DNA of 40,662 bases from Chloroflexota bacterium (GCA_005881435.1 VBHP01000036.1:1-40662), one strand, 5' to 3'; shown: positions 1 through 7,960, numbered from the stretch's first letter. Notes: a model not told the origin generated them from the sequence alone. Numbers and translations are program-made.

Positions 1-2
1 CC

Positions 3-338
3 GGTGTGCCTCGCACGACTCCGATCGCGCTCGTCGAGATTTCAGGGAAGCTCTGGATCGTCAGTCCGTGGGGCGACGTCGACTGGGTCCGCAATCTCCG
101 AGCCGCGCACCGAGCGACGATGGCGAAAGGACGAACGCGAGAGGAGGTGACGGCAGTCGAGCTAAGTCCTGGCGACCGAGTCGCGTTCTTTCGCGACCTC
201 GTGAACCCGTTTCTCCGCGGCAAGTGGCTCGCCACGTGGATCGTTCGGAACGTGGACGGAATCGGTGAAGACCCAGTCGAGGCAGCGCGCGACCGCGTCG
301 TATTCGAGTTGCGGTCCAGACGTTCTCCAGAAAGGTGA
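3..338 (+). CDS. Deazaflavin (F420)-dependent nitroreductase family protein, 5' partial
   Basis: The frame is open to the window edge, so the N-terminus lies upstream; a GTG at 6 exists but falls inside the conserved domain. The visible ~110 residues fit the C-terminal two thirds of the DUF385/deazaflavin-dependent nitroreductase split-barrel family: a TPIALVE strand, then VSPWGDVDWVRNLRA, the family's hallmark segment around the cofactor phosphate, and a following AVEL strand. Family members bind F420 (some FMN or haem) and reduce or bind small aromatic substrates in the cytoplasm. The substrate here cannot be told. The stop is followed by a 293-bp gene-free stretch. Family assignment is confident; function is not. 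Confidence 0.75.
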   Translation, partial: GVPRTTPIALVEISGKLWIVSPWGDVDWVRNLRAAHRATMAKGRTREEVTAVELSPGDRVAFFRDLVNPFLRGKWLATWIVRNVDGIGEDPVEAARDRVVFELRSRRSPER

Positions 339-631
339 CGCTCCCCGCTCCGCCCTCCGGACGTCGATCCTCGGCAGATGGGGTATTGCTGAAGCCCTTC
401 GCAGCCATTGGAACAGAGGTGAAGTCGGCTTCTCAATTAGATCGTTTGCCTTTGCCCCCAGGTGACTGTTGCGAGGTCCGCAATGACCCATTCTCGCGTT
501 CAGCACAAAGGTCGAGCTGCAAACGGTTAGTGCAAATGCAACGAGGCCCGCGCTCGAGTGGCGGCGAACCCACCGAATCTGAAGTGACGCGCTCTATCAA
601 TTCAGCATGCGTGTCTGATTTGCTTCCTACG
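339..631. other. Gene-free stretch of 293 bp
   Basis: It lies between the end of the nitroreductase and the end of the convergent methyltransferase. I see no recognisable gene, RNA or strong hairpin. Frames that cross it are shadow frames with no familiar protein features. Confidence 0.5.
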
Positions 632-1231
632 TCATTCGCTGCGGCGCGCGATGACATACAGGAGGAACGGGAGACCACGCCGTCGCTCGACCTGGAAGTG
701 CGCCGCTTCAAGATCGCTCACGAGCTCCGACCAATCTGCAATTTCGAGGGGCCGATCAAGCTGGCGCCTTCGCGGCATGAATGAAAGTCGTACGGGATCG
801 ATGAACGCGAAAATGCCCCCAGGCTTCGTGACTCGACCGATCTCGCTGATCGCGGGCGAATACCCCATGACGTGGTGAAGGACGTAGGCGGCGAGCACTA
901 GGTCGAAGACCGCATCAGGGAAGGGCAGGCTCTTCGCATCCGCTTTCACGAACGCGACCCATCGCTTGACGCCACGCGCAGCCAAGTATTGGCTGGCTTG
1001 CGGGAGCACACTGATGTCGTAGTCGGCTGCCACCACGAATCTCGGATGCACCAGGCGGATGAGTCCGAGTGTGCCCCAGCCGAGTCCGGTCCCGATGTCG
1101 AGGACGATCGCCGACGCCGACAGACTCACCCCACCGAGCAAGAACGGGATCTCGAACTTAACGCCAAGGCCCGCTCGGATCGCGTTATGTACGGCCAGTC
1201 GCTCGAGGCCGGTTAGGACGGCGCGGGACAC
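632..1231 (-). CDS. Class I SAM-dependent methyltransferase
   Basis: A 199-residue Rossmann methyltransferase. Motif I is VLDIGTGLGWGTLGL (about residues 43-57), the acidic end of strand 2 is VVAADYD, a KADAKSLPFPD segment stands at motif II, then FDLVLAAYVLHHV (motif III/IV) and the post-motif loop VTKPGGIFAFIDP. This is the layout of the UbiE/methyltransferase-11 type, which acts on small molecules or lipids in the cytoplasm; the acceptor is unknown. The start is a GTG at 1231. The frame continues upstream without a stop or ATG, so a few more residues are possible. The remnant of another methyltransferase lies just upstream on the same strand. Confidence 0.8.
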   Translation of the reverse strand: MSRAVLTGLERLAVHNAIRAGLGVKFEIPFLLGGVSLSASAIVLDIGTGLGWGTLGLIRLVHPRFVVAADYDISVLPQASQYLAARGVKRWVAFVKADAKSLPFPDAVFDLVLAAYVLHHVMGYSPAISEIGRVTKPGGIFAFIDPVRLSFMPRRRQLDRPLEIADWSELVSDLEAAHFQVERRRGLPFLLYVIARRSE

Positions 1232-1285
1232 GTCAGATGGAAGTGTCGCACCATCATTTGCGGGCCGCGATCCGCTGTGCGATTC

Positions 1286-1570
1286 CTAATCGCGTTCGCT
1301 CGACCCGGTCGATTCGGAATCTGGCGGTCCGCAGACGCTCAATGGTTCGCGCGTCAGATGGTCGGCCGTGACCCGGATGGCGAGCGGATCGAGGATCCGT
1401 TGTACGACCCGGACGGGCAGTACGTCGCTTCGGACATGCTCGAGCAGAGGGAAGCGCCCGCCCGGACGGAGGACCCGCTTCGCCTCGGCCACTGCGCGCG
1501 CGTCGTCGGGCACCGTGCACAGCGTGAGTGTGGAGACCACCGCATCGAACGAGTCGGCGGGGAAATCCAT
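1286..1570 (-). pseudogene. C-terminal remnant of a second SAM-dependent methyltransferase
   Basis: The translated segment PADSFDAVVSTLTLCTVPD, followed by a KRVLRPGGRFPLLEHV loop, is the second half of a UbiE-type methyltransferase core. No SAM-binding motif I (a DIGxGxG loop) precedes it: upstream in the same frame the sequence reads arginine- and glycine-rich junk and runs into the divergent lipoprotein gene at 1649. I therefore call it a truncated remnant, not a gene. It may be what is left of a tandem paralogue of the gene at 632-1231, or the scar of the insertion that brought the copper module. Confidence 0.6.
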
Positions 1571-1672
1571 CGTCTGACGACGGGCGCGACCTGGGCCATC
1601 GCCGGCCTCACGGGGCGGGTCGCCGCGTCCTTCCTGCTGCGCTAAGCCGTGAGCCCATGGAACAATCGACGT

Positions 1673-2143
1673 ATGCCAGCGAGGGTCCTCTCGCGCCGGC
1701 GCTTTCTAGTCCTCGGCGGCGCAGTCACTTTGGCGGCTTGCGCGCCGAGAACAAGCGCGCCAGCGGACGCGCTTATGCCGCTGTACGCGAACCCGTCGCA
1801 GGACGTATGGCCACAGGAGTTCGAGCAACTGCCCGCGGAAACGCAGGCGATGTATCGCTACGCCGTGGCGAACGAGGCCACGCTCAGATGGTTCCCGTGT
1901 TACTGCGGCTGTGTCGCCGCAGGGCATCGTTCGAATTTCGATTGCTACGTTCGGGAACAGCTCTCCGATGGACGCGTGCGGCTCGACACGATGAGCTTCG
2001 GCTGAGACATCTGCACTGGCATCACGCGTGACGTGATCGACATGAAGGCGCAGGGGTTGGGTCTTCTCGCCATCCGTCACAGCATCGACCAAAAGTGGAG
2101 TGGCCGCGGACCGGGGACGCCGACGCCGCTGCCGCCTGAATAG
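1673..2143 (+). CDS. PCYCGC-motif Tat lipoprotein, predicted selenoprotein (Sec at in-frame TGA 2003-2005)
   Basis: The first part has a twin-arginine signal (SRRRFLVLGG) and lipobox LAAC with C23 as the likely lipidated residue. Next comes the PCYCGC motif (residues 76-81 region) followed by GHRSNFDCYV, as in the PCYCGC family (PF13798) of exported, probably metal-handling proteins. A TGA stands at codon 111. The same frame then continues DICTGITRDVIDMKAQ and ends with IRHSIDQKW and a TPTPLP tail, stopping at TAG 2141. From memory, relatives read KCGVC-LE(I), then an amphipathic helix, an EIR..ID.KY helix and a TPTP-type tail. The TGA thus replaces the first Cys of a C-x-x-C, giving U111-D-I-C114. 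A SECIS-like hairpin follows. The start ATG at 1673 places the RR motif at residue 8; GTG 1649 is an alternative. Other readings are a nonsense mutation or sequencing error. Confidence 0.75.
2011..2053 (+). promoter_or_regulatory. Candidate bacterial SECIS element
   Basis: Directly behind the in-frame TGA, ATCAC (2021-2025) pairs with GTGAT (2033-2037) around the 7-base loop GCGTGAC. A lower helix CTGC (2011-2014) with GCAG (2050-2053) can form across an internal loop. Twenty bases separate the TGA from the apical loop, and the loop begins with G. Bacterial SECIS elements recognised by SelB typically have the loop about 16-37 bases after the UGA and a G in the first loop positions. The element lies inside the coding frame, as it must in bacteria. 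The upper stem is only 5 bp, so structure alone is not decisive. Confidence 0.55.
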
Positions 2144-2154
2144 GAGCCCAAAAC

Positions 2155-2340
2155 ATGGCTGCGGAGACGCCGCGCTCCGAGGCGTGGCCCGCGTGGGCCA
2201 AAGCGGTCCTGATCGCGCTAGTCGTTCTCGCGATCATCGTCGTGCTGCCGTGGATATTGATGTGGACGGTCATGGCGGCCACGTGCATGCCCGCGATGAA
2301 TGCGATGCCTGGGATGATGCCCGGCGGCATGATGCGCTGA
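2155..2340 (+). CDS. Small Met-rich single-pass membrane peptide, copper module
   Basis: A 61-residue protein: a short polar N-terminus, one hydrophobic helix (about residues 18-41, AVLIALVVLAIIVVLPWILM) and a C-terminal tail with a Cys and eight Met (CMPAMNAMPGMMPGGMMR region). Clustered Met-x-x-Met and Met-Pro spacing is typical of Cu(I) binding in periplasmic or extracytoplasmic copper proteins. A good ribosome site (AGGAG at 2142-2146) overlaps the stop of the preceding gene and stands 8 bases before the ATG, which ties it to that gene and to the following copper ATPase. No named family is recognised; the copper role is inferred from composition and context. Confidence 0.7.
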   Translation: MAAETPRSEAWPAWAKAVLIALVVLAIIVVLPWILMWTVMAATCMPAMNAMPGMMPGGMMR

Positions 2341-2394
2341 GCGAGTGCGTCCGCGATTCCGGGCACTAGCCCGAGATCCTGGGCGCGAGACTTC

Positions 2395-4413
2395 ATGCAG
2401 GCTCATCACGCGGATCACGCGACAAACGGTCGAGCTTCTGGCGAATCGACATTCGACAAGCATGCCGGCCATTCGGTGCCGATGTTTCGTGATCGTTTCC
2501 TGTTCTCGCTCCTTCTGACTATCCCGGTCGTTCTCTACTCAGGCATTCTTCGCACCCTCTTCGGTTTCGAGCCTCCCTCTTTCGCAGGGTCGGAGTTCGT
2601 GCCTGTCGTCTGCTCCACCATCGTCTTTTTCTACGGCGGCCTCGTCTTCCTCCGGGGCGCTGTGACCGAGCTGCGGTTTCGCTCGCCCGGGATGATGACG
2701 CTCATTTCGCTCGCCATTACGGTCGCGTACTCGTACAGCGTCATCTCAGGTCTCTTCTTCCGTGGCGACTCGCTGTTCTGGGAGTTGACCACCTTGATCA
2801 CGGTGATGCTCCTTGGGCACTGGATGGAGATGCGCTCGATCAGTCGGGCGGAAGGAGCGCTGCAGGAGCTCGCGCGGCTGTTACCGGATCAGGCGGAGCG
2901 GATCCGCGGCTCGGAAACAGAGACGGTGCCCATCGCCGAGCTTCGGGTCGGCGACCTCCTTTTGGTCCGGCCTGGGGCGAAAGTGCCGGCCGACGGCGAG
3001 GTCGTCGAAGGAGATTCGTCGGTCAACGAATCGATGATCACTGGCGAGTCGCGGCCGGTTCCGAAATCACCGGGAGGCGCGGTCATCGCCGGGACCGTCA
3101 ACGGCGAGAGCTCGATCAAGATCAGGGTCACGAAGGTCGGCGAAGACACGGCGCTCGCCGGGATCATGCGGCTCGTCGCCGAGGCCCAAGCCAGCCGCTC
3201 GCGCGCGCAGATCCTCGCCGATCGCGCGGCATTCCTGCTCACGATCGTCGCGCTGGCCGCCGCCGTCGTAACGTTCGTGGCGTGGCTTGCGGTCGGCCGT
3301 GGTCTCGGCTTCAGCATCGAGCGCACCGTCGCCGTGCTTGTCATCGCGTGTCCGCACGCTCTTGGTCTCGCCATCCCTCTGGTCGTCGCAATCTCGACAA
3401 CGATCTCGGCCCGCAATGGATTGCTGGTCCGCGACCGCATGGCGCTAGAAGACGCCAGACGGGTAAGCGTCGTCCTCTTCGACAAGACCGGAACCCTCAC
3501 GCGCGGCGAGCCAGGGGTCGCGCGTGTGTTGACCTTCGAAGGCACGGGCGAACGAGATCTCCTGAGAGTTGCCGCTGCGGTGGAAGCCGAGTCCGAGCAT
3601 CCACTCAGCCGGGCGATCGTCACCAGGGCGAATGAGGCGGGAGTTCATCGCGCCAGGGTCGAGCGCTTCTCGGCGGTCCCAGGCAAAGGTGTAAAGGGCG
3701 AGGTCGAAGGAGAGTTAGTCGAGGTCGGCAATCCAGCGTTCTTCGGCGACAAGCTCGATGACCAGCAGTCGGAGCTAGTTCGGTCGGCCGAGGTAACGGG
3801 ACAAACGCTCGTTCTCGTCGCGCGCCGTGGAAAACTTCTGGGGGCAATACTCCTGGCGGACCAGGTTCGGGCCGAATCGAGGGAGGCCGTTCAGCGGTTA
3901 CAGGCGCTTGGGGTGCGTGTTGCGATGATCACAGGCGACAGCCGCGCCGTCGCCGAGGCCGTTGCCGCGGAGCTTGGGATCCGCGAGGTCTTCGCCGAAG
4001 TCCTTCCACAATTCAAGGCCGACAAGGTCAAGGAGCTTCAACGAGAGGGTAGCCGCGTCGCCATGGTCGGCGACGGAGTCAATGATGCGCCCGCCTTGGC
4101 GGCGGCCGACGTCGGGATCGCCATCGGCGCGGGGACCGACGTCGCGATCGAATCGGCCGGAATCATCCTCGTCCGAAACGACCCGCGCGATGTCGTCAAG
4201 GTCATCCGTCTCTCCCGAGCGACGTACGCGAAGATGCTGCAGAACCTGTTCTGGGCGGCGGGATACAACGTCGTCGCGATCCCTCTCGCAGCCGGTGTAC
4301 TCGCGGCCCAGGGGATCCTCCTGCCACCAGCGATAGGCGCGGTGCTGATGTCCGCCAGCACGATCGTCGTCGCCATCAACGCCCAGCTACTTCGTGCCTT
4401 AAAGCTATCTTGA
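2395..4413 (+). CDS. copB: CopB-type copper-translocating P1B-ATPase
   Basis: A 672-residue heavy-metal P-type ATPase. It has a His-rich cytoplasmic N-terminus (HHADH ... HAGH) in place of CxxC metal-binding domains, then four membrane helices, the actuator loop with ITGESRPV, the metal-binding CPH motif at residues 319-321, the phosphorylation site D363 in DKTGTLT, a SEHPL nucleotide-domain motif, GDGVND at 559-564 and two final helices. CPH with a His-rich N-terminus marks the CopB subgroup (P1B-3), which exports Cu(II)/Cu(I) or Ag(I). Length is normal. It follows the PCYCGC lipoprotein and the Met-rich peptide on the same strand with a 54-bp gap, so all three probably serve copper tolerance. 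Confidence 0.93.
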   Translation: MQAHHADHATNGRASGESTFDKHAGHSVPMFRDRFLFSLLLTIPVVLYSGILRTLFGFEPPSFAGSEFVPVVCSTIVFFYGGLVFLRGAVTELRFRSPGMMTLISLAITVAYSYSVISGLFFRGDSLFWELTTLITVMLLGHWMEMRSISRAEGALQELARLLPDQAERIRGSETETVPIAELRVGDLLLVRPGAKVPADGEVVEGDSSVNESMITGESRPVPKSPGGAVIAGTVNGESSIKIRVTKVGEDTALAGIMRLVAEAQASRSRAQILADRAAFLLTIVALAAAVVTFVAWLAVGRGLGFSIERTVAVLVIACPHALGLAIPLVVAISTTISARNGLLVRDRMALEDARRVSVVLFDKTGTLTRGEPGVARVLTFEGTGERDLLRVAAAVEAESEHPLSRAIVTRANEAGVHRARVERFSAVPGKGVKGEVEGELVEVGNPAFFGDKLDDQQSELVRSAEVTGQTLVLVARRGKLLGAILLADQVRAESREAVQRLQALGVRVAMITGDSRAVAEAVAAELGIREVFAEVLPQFKADKVKELQREGSRVAMVGDGVNDAPALAAADVGIAIGAGTDVAIESAGIILVRNDPRDVVKVIRLSRATYAKMLQNLFWAAGYNVVAIPLAAGVLAAQGILLPPAIGAVLMSASTIVVAINAQLLRALKLS

Positions 4414-4450
4414 GCCTGCCGTACTCGGCGAACGTGTCGCGGGCGCGCCA

Positions 4451-4837
4451 ATGGCATCCTATGCACGCATGTCTGAGGAGAAACGCCGGTGGACCCGCGG
4501 CCCGGGCGGCTGTGGCTGCCTCTCCGGATGCGGCACCTTCGTGTTCGTCTTCCTCGTCGGCGGGGTGCTGAGCCTCTTCGGTTCCGTCTTCGGTCTCGGT
4601 CTGTCCGTCGGGATCCCGTTGACGCAGAGCAACGTGACGCTTGCCGGATCCATCGGGACGAAGGCGAAGATCATGGAGGGACTGCCGACCTACGTTCGCG
4701 ATCGGCTCGCCGGGAACCAGAACTTCATCAACCAGAGCGGCACGCTGACGGTGGGGCCGGCGGAGGGAGCTGGGATCTTCGTCATCGGTGCGCAAGACGG
4801 TGCGCCGGCGATCGACCTCTACGTCGTCCTTCGCTGA
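4451..4837 (+). CDS. Hypothetical membrane-anchored protein
   Basis: I do not recognise the family. The 128 residues begin with a charged, Gly/Cys-rich stretch (GGCGCLSGCG), then one hydrophobic helix (about 33-60), then a soluble domain with predicted alternating strands (TLAGSIGTKAKI ... GTLTVGPAEGAGIFVIGA). The frame has an in-frame ATG at 4469 (MSEEKRRWT) that may be the real start, as the six residues before it look unconserved. It stands 37 bp after copB on the same strand and could be cotranscribed, but nothing in the protein suggests metal binding except the two Cys near the membrane. The 3' end overlaps the convergent gene at 4819. Confidence 0.6.
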   Translation: MASYARMSEEKRRWTRGPGGCGCLSGCGTFVFVFLVGGVLSLFGSVFGLGLSVGIPLTQSNVTLAGSIGTKAKIMEGLPTYVRDRLAGNQNFINQSGTLTVGPAEGAGIFVIGAQDGAPAIDLYVVLR

Positions 4838-5136
4838 GGCGTCGGCGGTGGTGGAGATGACAGTGACGCACGGCTCGCCTCGCGGTATTTCGCGAGCGCC
4901 GCACGTAGTGCGCTGAGCACTTCGCCGTTGACGTGGGTCGGCCCCGCATCGATGGCGGCGAGAGCGACTTCAGCGGCGGTCGACAACTCCTCCGCGGCGG
5001 CGGCGATGCGGGCATCCCGCTCGATCACGCGTCGCACGTCGTTCATCACGGCGCGTCGCCGTCGCCGTTGCTCCGCGGTGTCCGAGTCGTTGCGCGCCGC
5101 TGGATCGAACCGCCCGCGACGATCCATCTTCATGAT
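4819..5136 (-). CDS. Hypothetical small helical protein
   Basis: About 105 residues starting at ATG 5136, chosen because GAGGAG stands just ahead of it; the frame itself is open up to 5199. The protein is highly charged and alanine-rich: an Arg-rich segment (AEQRRRRRAV) is followed by long helical stretches (RRVIERDARIAAAAEELSTAA) and a Pro-rich tail. No known domain, signal peptide or membrane segment is visible. It converges with and overlaps the preceding gene by 19 bp. It may be a genuine small regulator or an incidental open frame; codon composition is typical of the region. Confidence 0.45.
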   Translation of the reverse strand: MMKMDRRGRFDPAARNDSDTAEQRRRRRAVMNDVRRVIERDARIAAAAEELSTAAEVALAAIDAGPTHVNGEVLSALRAALAKYREASRASLSSPPPPTPQRRTT

Positions 5137-5277
5137 CTCCTCAGCTCGGCCGCCGCGCTCACCACCAACAACTGAGGCCAATTCTCGAGGCACCTGCACT
5201 GTCCAAGCAAGAGCGACAGATGAGTTCTGGGGAGGACAATCGTCTGATTATCGAAATCCAACCTGGGGGGAAGAGTT

Positions 5278-6456
5278 GTGAAAGAGCCTCGTTCGAGAAA
5301 CGGCGGCGCGATCGTGTCTGATCGCGGCGGGATCATCCCTGATGCGCAACAGCGAGTTCAGTCGGCCATCGATCAACTGGTCGAGTCCGGCGCCGAGCGC
5401 GGGGTGCAGGTCGCGGTTTACCGCGAAGGCGAGCTCGTCGTCGATGCGGTCAGCGGTGTTGCCGACCCGGCGACCGGACGTCCGGTCATGTCGGATACGC
5501 CCTTCTACAACTTCTCCATGGTCAAAGCCGCCGCCTCGACGATCGTGCACATGCTGGTGGAGCGTGGCTCTTTCGGATACGACACCAGGGTCGCGCAGCT
5601 GTGGCCAGAGTTCGCGGCGCATGGCAAGCAGGCCGTCACGGTGCGGCAGGTCCTGAACCACTCGGCCGGCGTGCCCGGCATTCCCCTGACCACGACCGCC
5701 GAAGACCTGTGCGATTGGGACAAGATGTGCGCGGCGATCGCCGACGAAGAGCTCTGGTGGGAACCTGGCACCAAGATCGGTTACCACGCCTACACCTTCG
5801 GCTACCTCGTCGGAGAGGTCGTTCGTCGCAGCACCGGCAAGCCGATCTCGCGTGTCCTCCGCGATCTCGTGTCCGGACCGCTCGGCGTCGCCGACGAGCT
5901 CTATTTCGGCATGCCACGTTCTGAACAGCCGCGGCTGGCGCGGCTCGAAGATGCGCCGCGTGACGCGCAGAGCGACGCAGCGATGGCGGCGATGCCCCCT
6001 GATCTCCCGATGTTCAAAGCGGCGCCGATGAGCCTGATGCCCACGGCGGTGCTCGGTAACCGCGCCGACATCCTCGCGGCCGACATCCCCGCGGGCGGCA
6101 AAACATCCGCGCGGGCCATCGCCCGGATGTACGGGGCATTGCTCGACGAGGTCGACGGGGTCCGGCTGCTCTCGCCGGAACGTCTGCGCGAGTCGACGGC
6201 CGTGTCGATGAGCGGCGTCGATGCCATCTTTGGCATGCCCACAACGTGGGCGCTGGGCTATTCCATCGGACGACTCGGCTCCACGCCCGCCGAGTCTCCG
6301 ACCGCGTTCGGCGTGGGAGGCGCCGGCGGGAGCATGGCGTACGGCGACACTCGGACTGGGATCGCATTCGCCATCACGAAGAACCGGCTGACGCCCGACT
6401 TCACCGCGGCTACGAACCTGAGCCAGATCGTCAACGAGGCGCTCGCGCAGGATTAG
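5278..6456 (+). CDS. Serine hydrolase, beta-lactamase/class C-like esterase family
   Basis: 392 residues of the beta-lactamase-related (Pfam Beta-lactamase) fold. The nucleophile motif S-x-x-K is S80-M-V-K83. The second motif is represented by GYHAYTFGYLVGEV, where a Tyr takes the general-base position. The third (KTG-like) box is replaced by FGVGGAGGSMAYGD near the C-terminus, as in EstB-like esterases and D-aminopeptidase-like hydrolases. No signal peptide is visible, so it probably acts in the cytoplasm as an esterase, not as a resistance beta-lactamase. The GTG start at 5278 follows a G-rich ribosome site (GGGGGGAAG). It stands alone on the strand. Confidence 0.85.
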   Translation: MKEPRSRNGGAIVSDRGGIIPDAQQRVQSAIDQLVESGAERGVQVAVYREGELVVDAVSGVADPATGRPVMSDTPFYNFSMVKAAASTIVHMLVERGSFGYDTRVAQLWPEFAAHGKQAVTVRQVLNHSAGVPGIPLTTTAEDLCDWDKMCAAIADEELWWEPGTKIGYHAYTFGYLVGEVVRRSTGKPISRVLRDLVSGPLGVADELYFGMPRSEQPRLARLEDAPRDAQSDAAMAAMPPDLPMFKAAPMSLMPTAVLGNRADILAADIPAGGKTSARAIARMYGALLDEVDGVRLLSPERLRESTAVSMSGVDAIFGMPTTWALGYSIGRLGSTPAESPTAFGVGGAGGSMAYGDTRTGIAFAITKNRLTPDFTAATNLSQIVNEALAQD

Positions 6457-6557
6457 CTCAATCCAGGAGAGTCAGGCCGAACCGGCAAATACGTTCTCGT
6501 TCTCGCGGCAGAATCTGTCTCGAGGGAACACTTATGCAGCGACAGGAGTGAAAGACG

Positions 6558-7040
6558 ATGAGTGAGATGACAAAAGAGCGCACCGAGCCGCAGGGACCGC
6601 CCAAGCCTGATCCCGCCCTCAGGCTCCTCGATCGCTTTGTGGGGACCTGGGAGATGAAGGGCAGGACGCTCGACTCGAGCGTCGATAACGTGAGCGGCAG
6701 GACGACCTTCGAATGGCTCCCAGGCGGCTTCTTTCTGCAGCAGCGCGTTCGACTGAATTTCGCGGGCTACGAGATCCAAGGTCTCGAGCTGATCGGATAC
6801 GACCCTTCGAGCGGCACGTTCCCGTCGACCGTCTTCGCGAACATGGCGCCGGCACCGATCCCGTACGTCTGGAAGATAGACGGGGACGAGTTGACGATCA
6901 CAACCGAAGCACTCGGCGCGACGTTCCGCGGAAAATGGAGCAAGGACGGCACGACCTTTTCCGGAGGCTGGCGTCCGAACAAGGGACGTGAAGGCCCTGG
7001 CAACCCGCCCTACGACATCGCGGGGAGTCGCGCGAAATAG
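6558..7040 (+). CDS. DUF1579 family protein
   Basis: 160 residues with the DUF1579 pattern: ALRLLDRFVGTWEMKG at the N-terminus, a TTFEWLPGGFFLQQR strand pair, ELIGYDPSSGTF, and a late GKWSKDGTTFSGGWR segment. This small lipocalin-like beta-barrel family has no established function. The ATG at 6558 is preceded by an AGGAG-type site (6544-6548). It is followed by the DUF3237 gene, whose frame begins around its 3' end, so the two are probably cotranscribed. Confidence 0.75.
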   Translation: MSEMTKERTEPQGPPKPDPALRLLDRFVGTWEMKGRTLDSSVDNVSGRTTFEWLPGGFFLQQRVRLNFAGYEIQGLELIGYDPSSGTFPSTVFANMAPAPIPYVWKIDGDELTITTEALGATFRGKWSKDGTTFSGGWRPNKGREGPGNPPYDIAGSRAK

Positions 7041-7117
7041 CGCACGCCCGCGAGGCGGTAGGAATCAGGATCGCGCGGCTCTTCGAAGCCACCTGGTCGT
7101 ACCAGGAGTTCGTCGAC

Positions 7118-7951
7118 GTGAGGCCTTTCGGGCCGGAGCTCGAGGGACAGGCGTACGCGTATTCGACGAGGGGCGGTCGCGTCAGTGGTGAGAGGCTCAG
7201 CGGCGACTACTCCCTGGTGCAATATCCGCGGCGCCGCTCCGACGACGTCCTCCTCCCCGACGCTCACGGCATGGTGCGAGCGTCGCGAGACCAGATCGTG
7301 ATGACCCGCTTCGGCGGATTCGGCGTTCCGGCTGGACCGGGTCGCCGGGCGATCACGCACTGGATGCGCTTCGTCGCCGCTGGGGAATTTGCGTGGCTGA
7401 ACGGCGTGATCGCTGCCGGCGTCGGCGTGTTCGTCGACGAGGTCGCGCGAGTCCGCTACGTCGAGATCGCTCCGACCCCGCCAGGTGAGACGGGCGACGA
7501 GGGCACGACCGGAGAGGGGCTGAAGTTCTCGCTTCTCGGCACCGCGACGTGGGAGTACCGGTCCCACGAAACGACACGCCCTTTCGGGGACCGCGAGGGT
7601 CAAGCCTTCGGGCAGAGTGTCGGCCGCGTCGACAACGGGGAGCTCGCCGGCTCCTGGCGCGGTTGGCACTACTCCGCGGTTCGGCGCGATGGTCTGAACC
7701 TACTCGACGCCCACGCCGAGGTCGCTACGAGCGCGGGCAGCGTCCTCGTCCGGTTTGGTGGACTGGCGACCCGACCAGTGCGTGACGAAACGCGTGAACA
7801 CGGCGGTGTGGAGGTGCACTACGCGACCTTTCTGACCGAGGTGCCCAGACTCAATCATCTGAACACCACGCTGGCGTTCGGCGTCGGATGGGTAGGGAAT
7901 CCCGGCGGCGTCACCCTGTCCTATTACAGTCTCGGCGCCGCGTCGGCATAG
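7118..7951 (+). CDS. Protein with two tandem DUF3237 domains
   Basis: 277 residues from GTG 7118, forming two copies of one beta-barrel domain. The second copy begins KFSLLGTATWEYRSHETT and continues RPFGDREGQAFGQS. In-frame sequence upstream of 7118 reads RIARLFEATWSYQEFVDV, which aligns with that start, so the true first domain begins near 7067, before any ATG, GTG or TTG; a stop lies at 6989-6991. Initiation is therefore either non-standard (an ATC at 7064 or 7070) or the first domain is trimmed. DUF3237 proteins are of unknown function. It directly follows DUF1579. Confidence 0.7.
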   Translation: MRPFGPELEGQAYAYSTRGGRVSGERLSGDYSLVQYPRRRSDDVLLPDAHGMVRASRDQIVMTRFGGFGVPAGPGRRAITHWMRFVAAGEFAWLNGVIAAGVGVFVDEVARVRYVEIAPTPPGETGDEGTTGEGLKFSLLGTATWEYRSHETTRPFGDREGQAFGQSVGRVDNGELAGSWRGWHYSAVRRDGLNLLDAHAEVATSAGSVLVRFGGLATRPVRDETREHGGVEVHYATFLTEVPRLNHLNTTLAFGVGWVGNPGGVTLSYYSLGAASA

Positions 7952-7960
7952 GCGACGTCG

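Noticed and set aside
5278-6456. True antibiotic-resistance beta-lactamase
   Set aside because: No signal peptide and the KTG box is replaced by a Gly-rich FGVGGAGG segment typical of esterase-like relatives.
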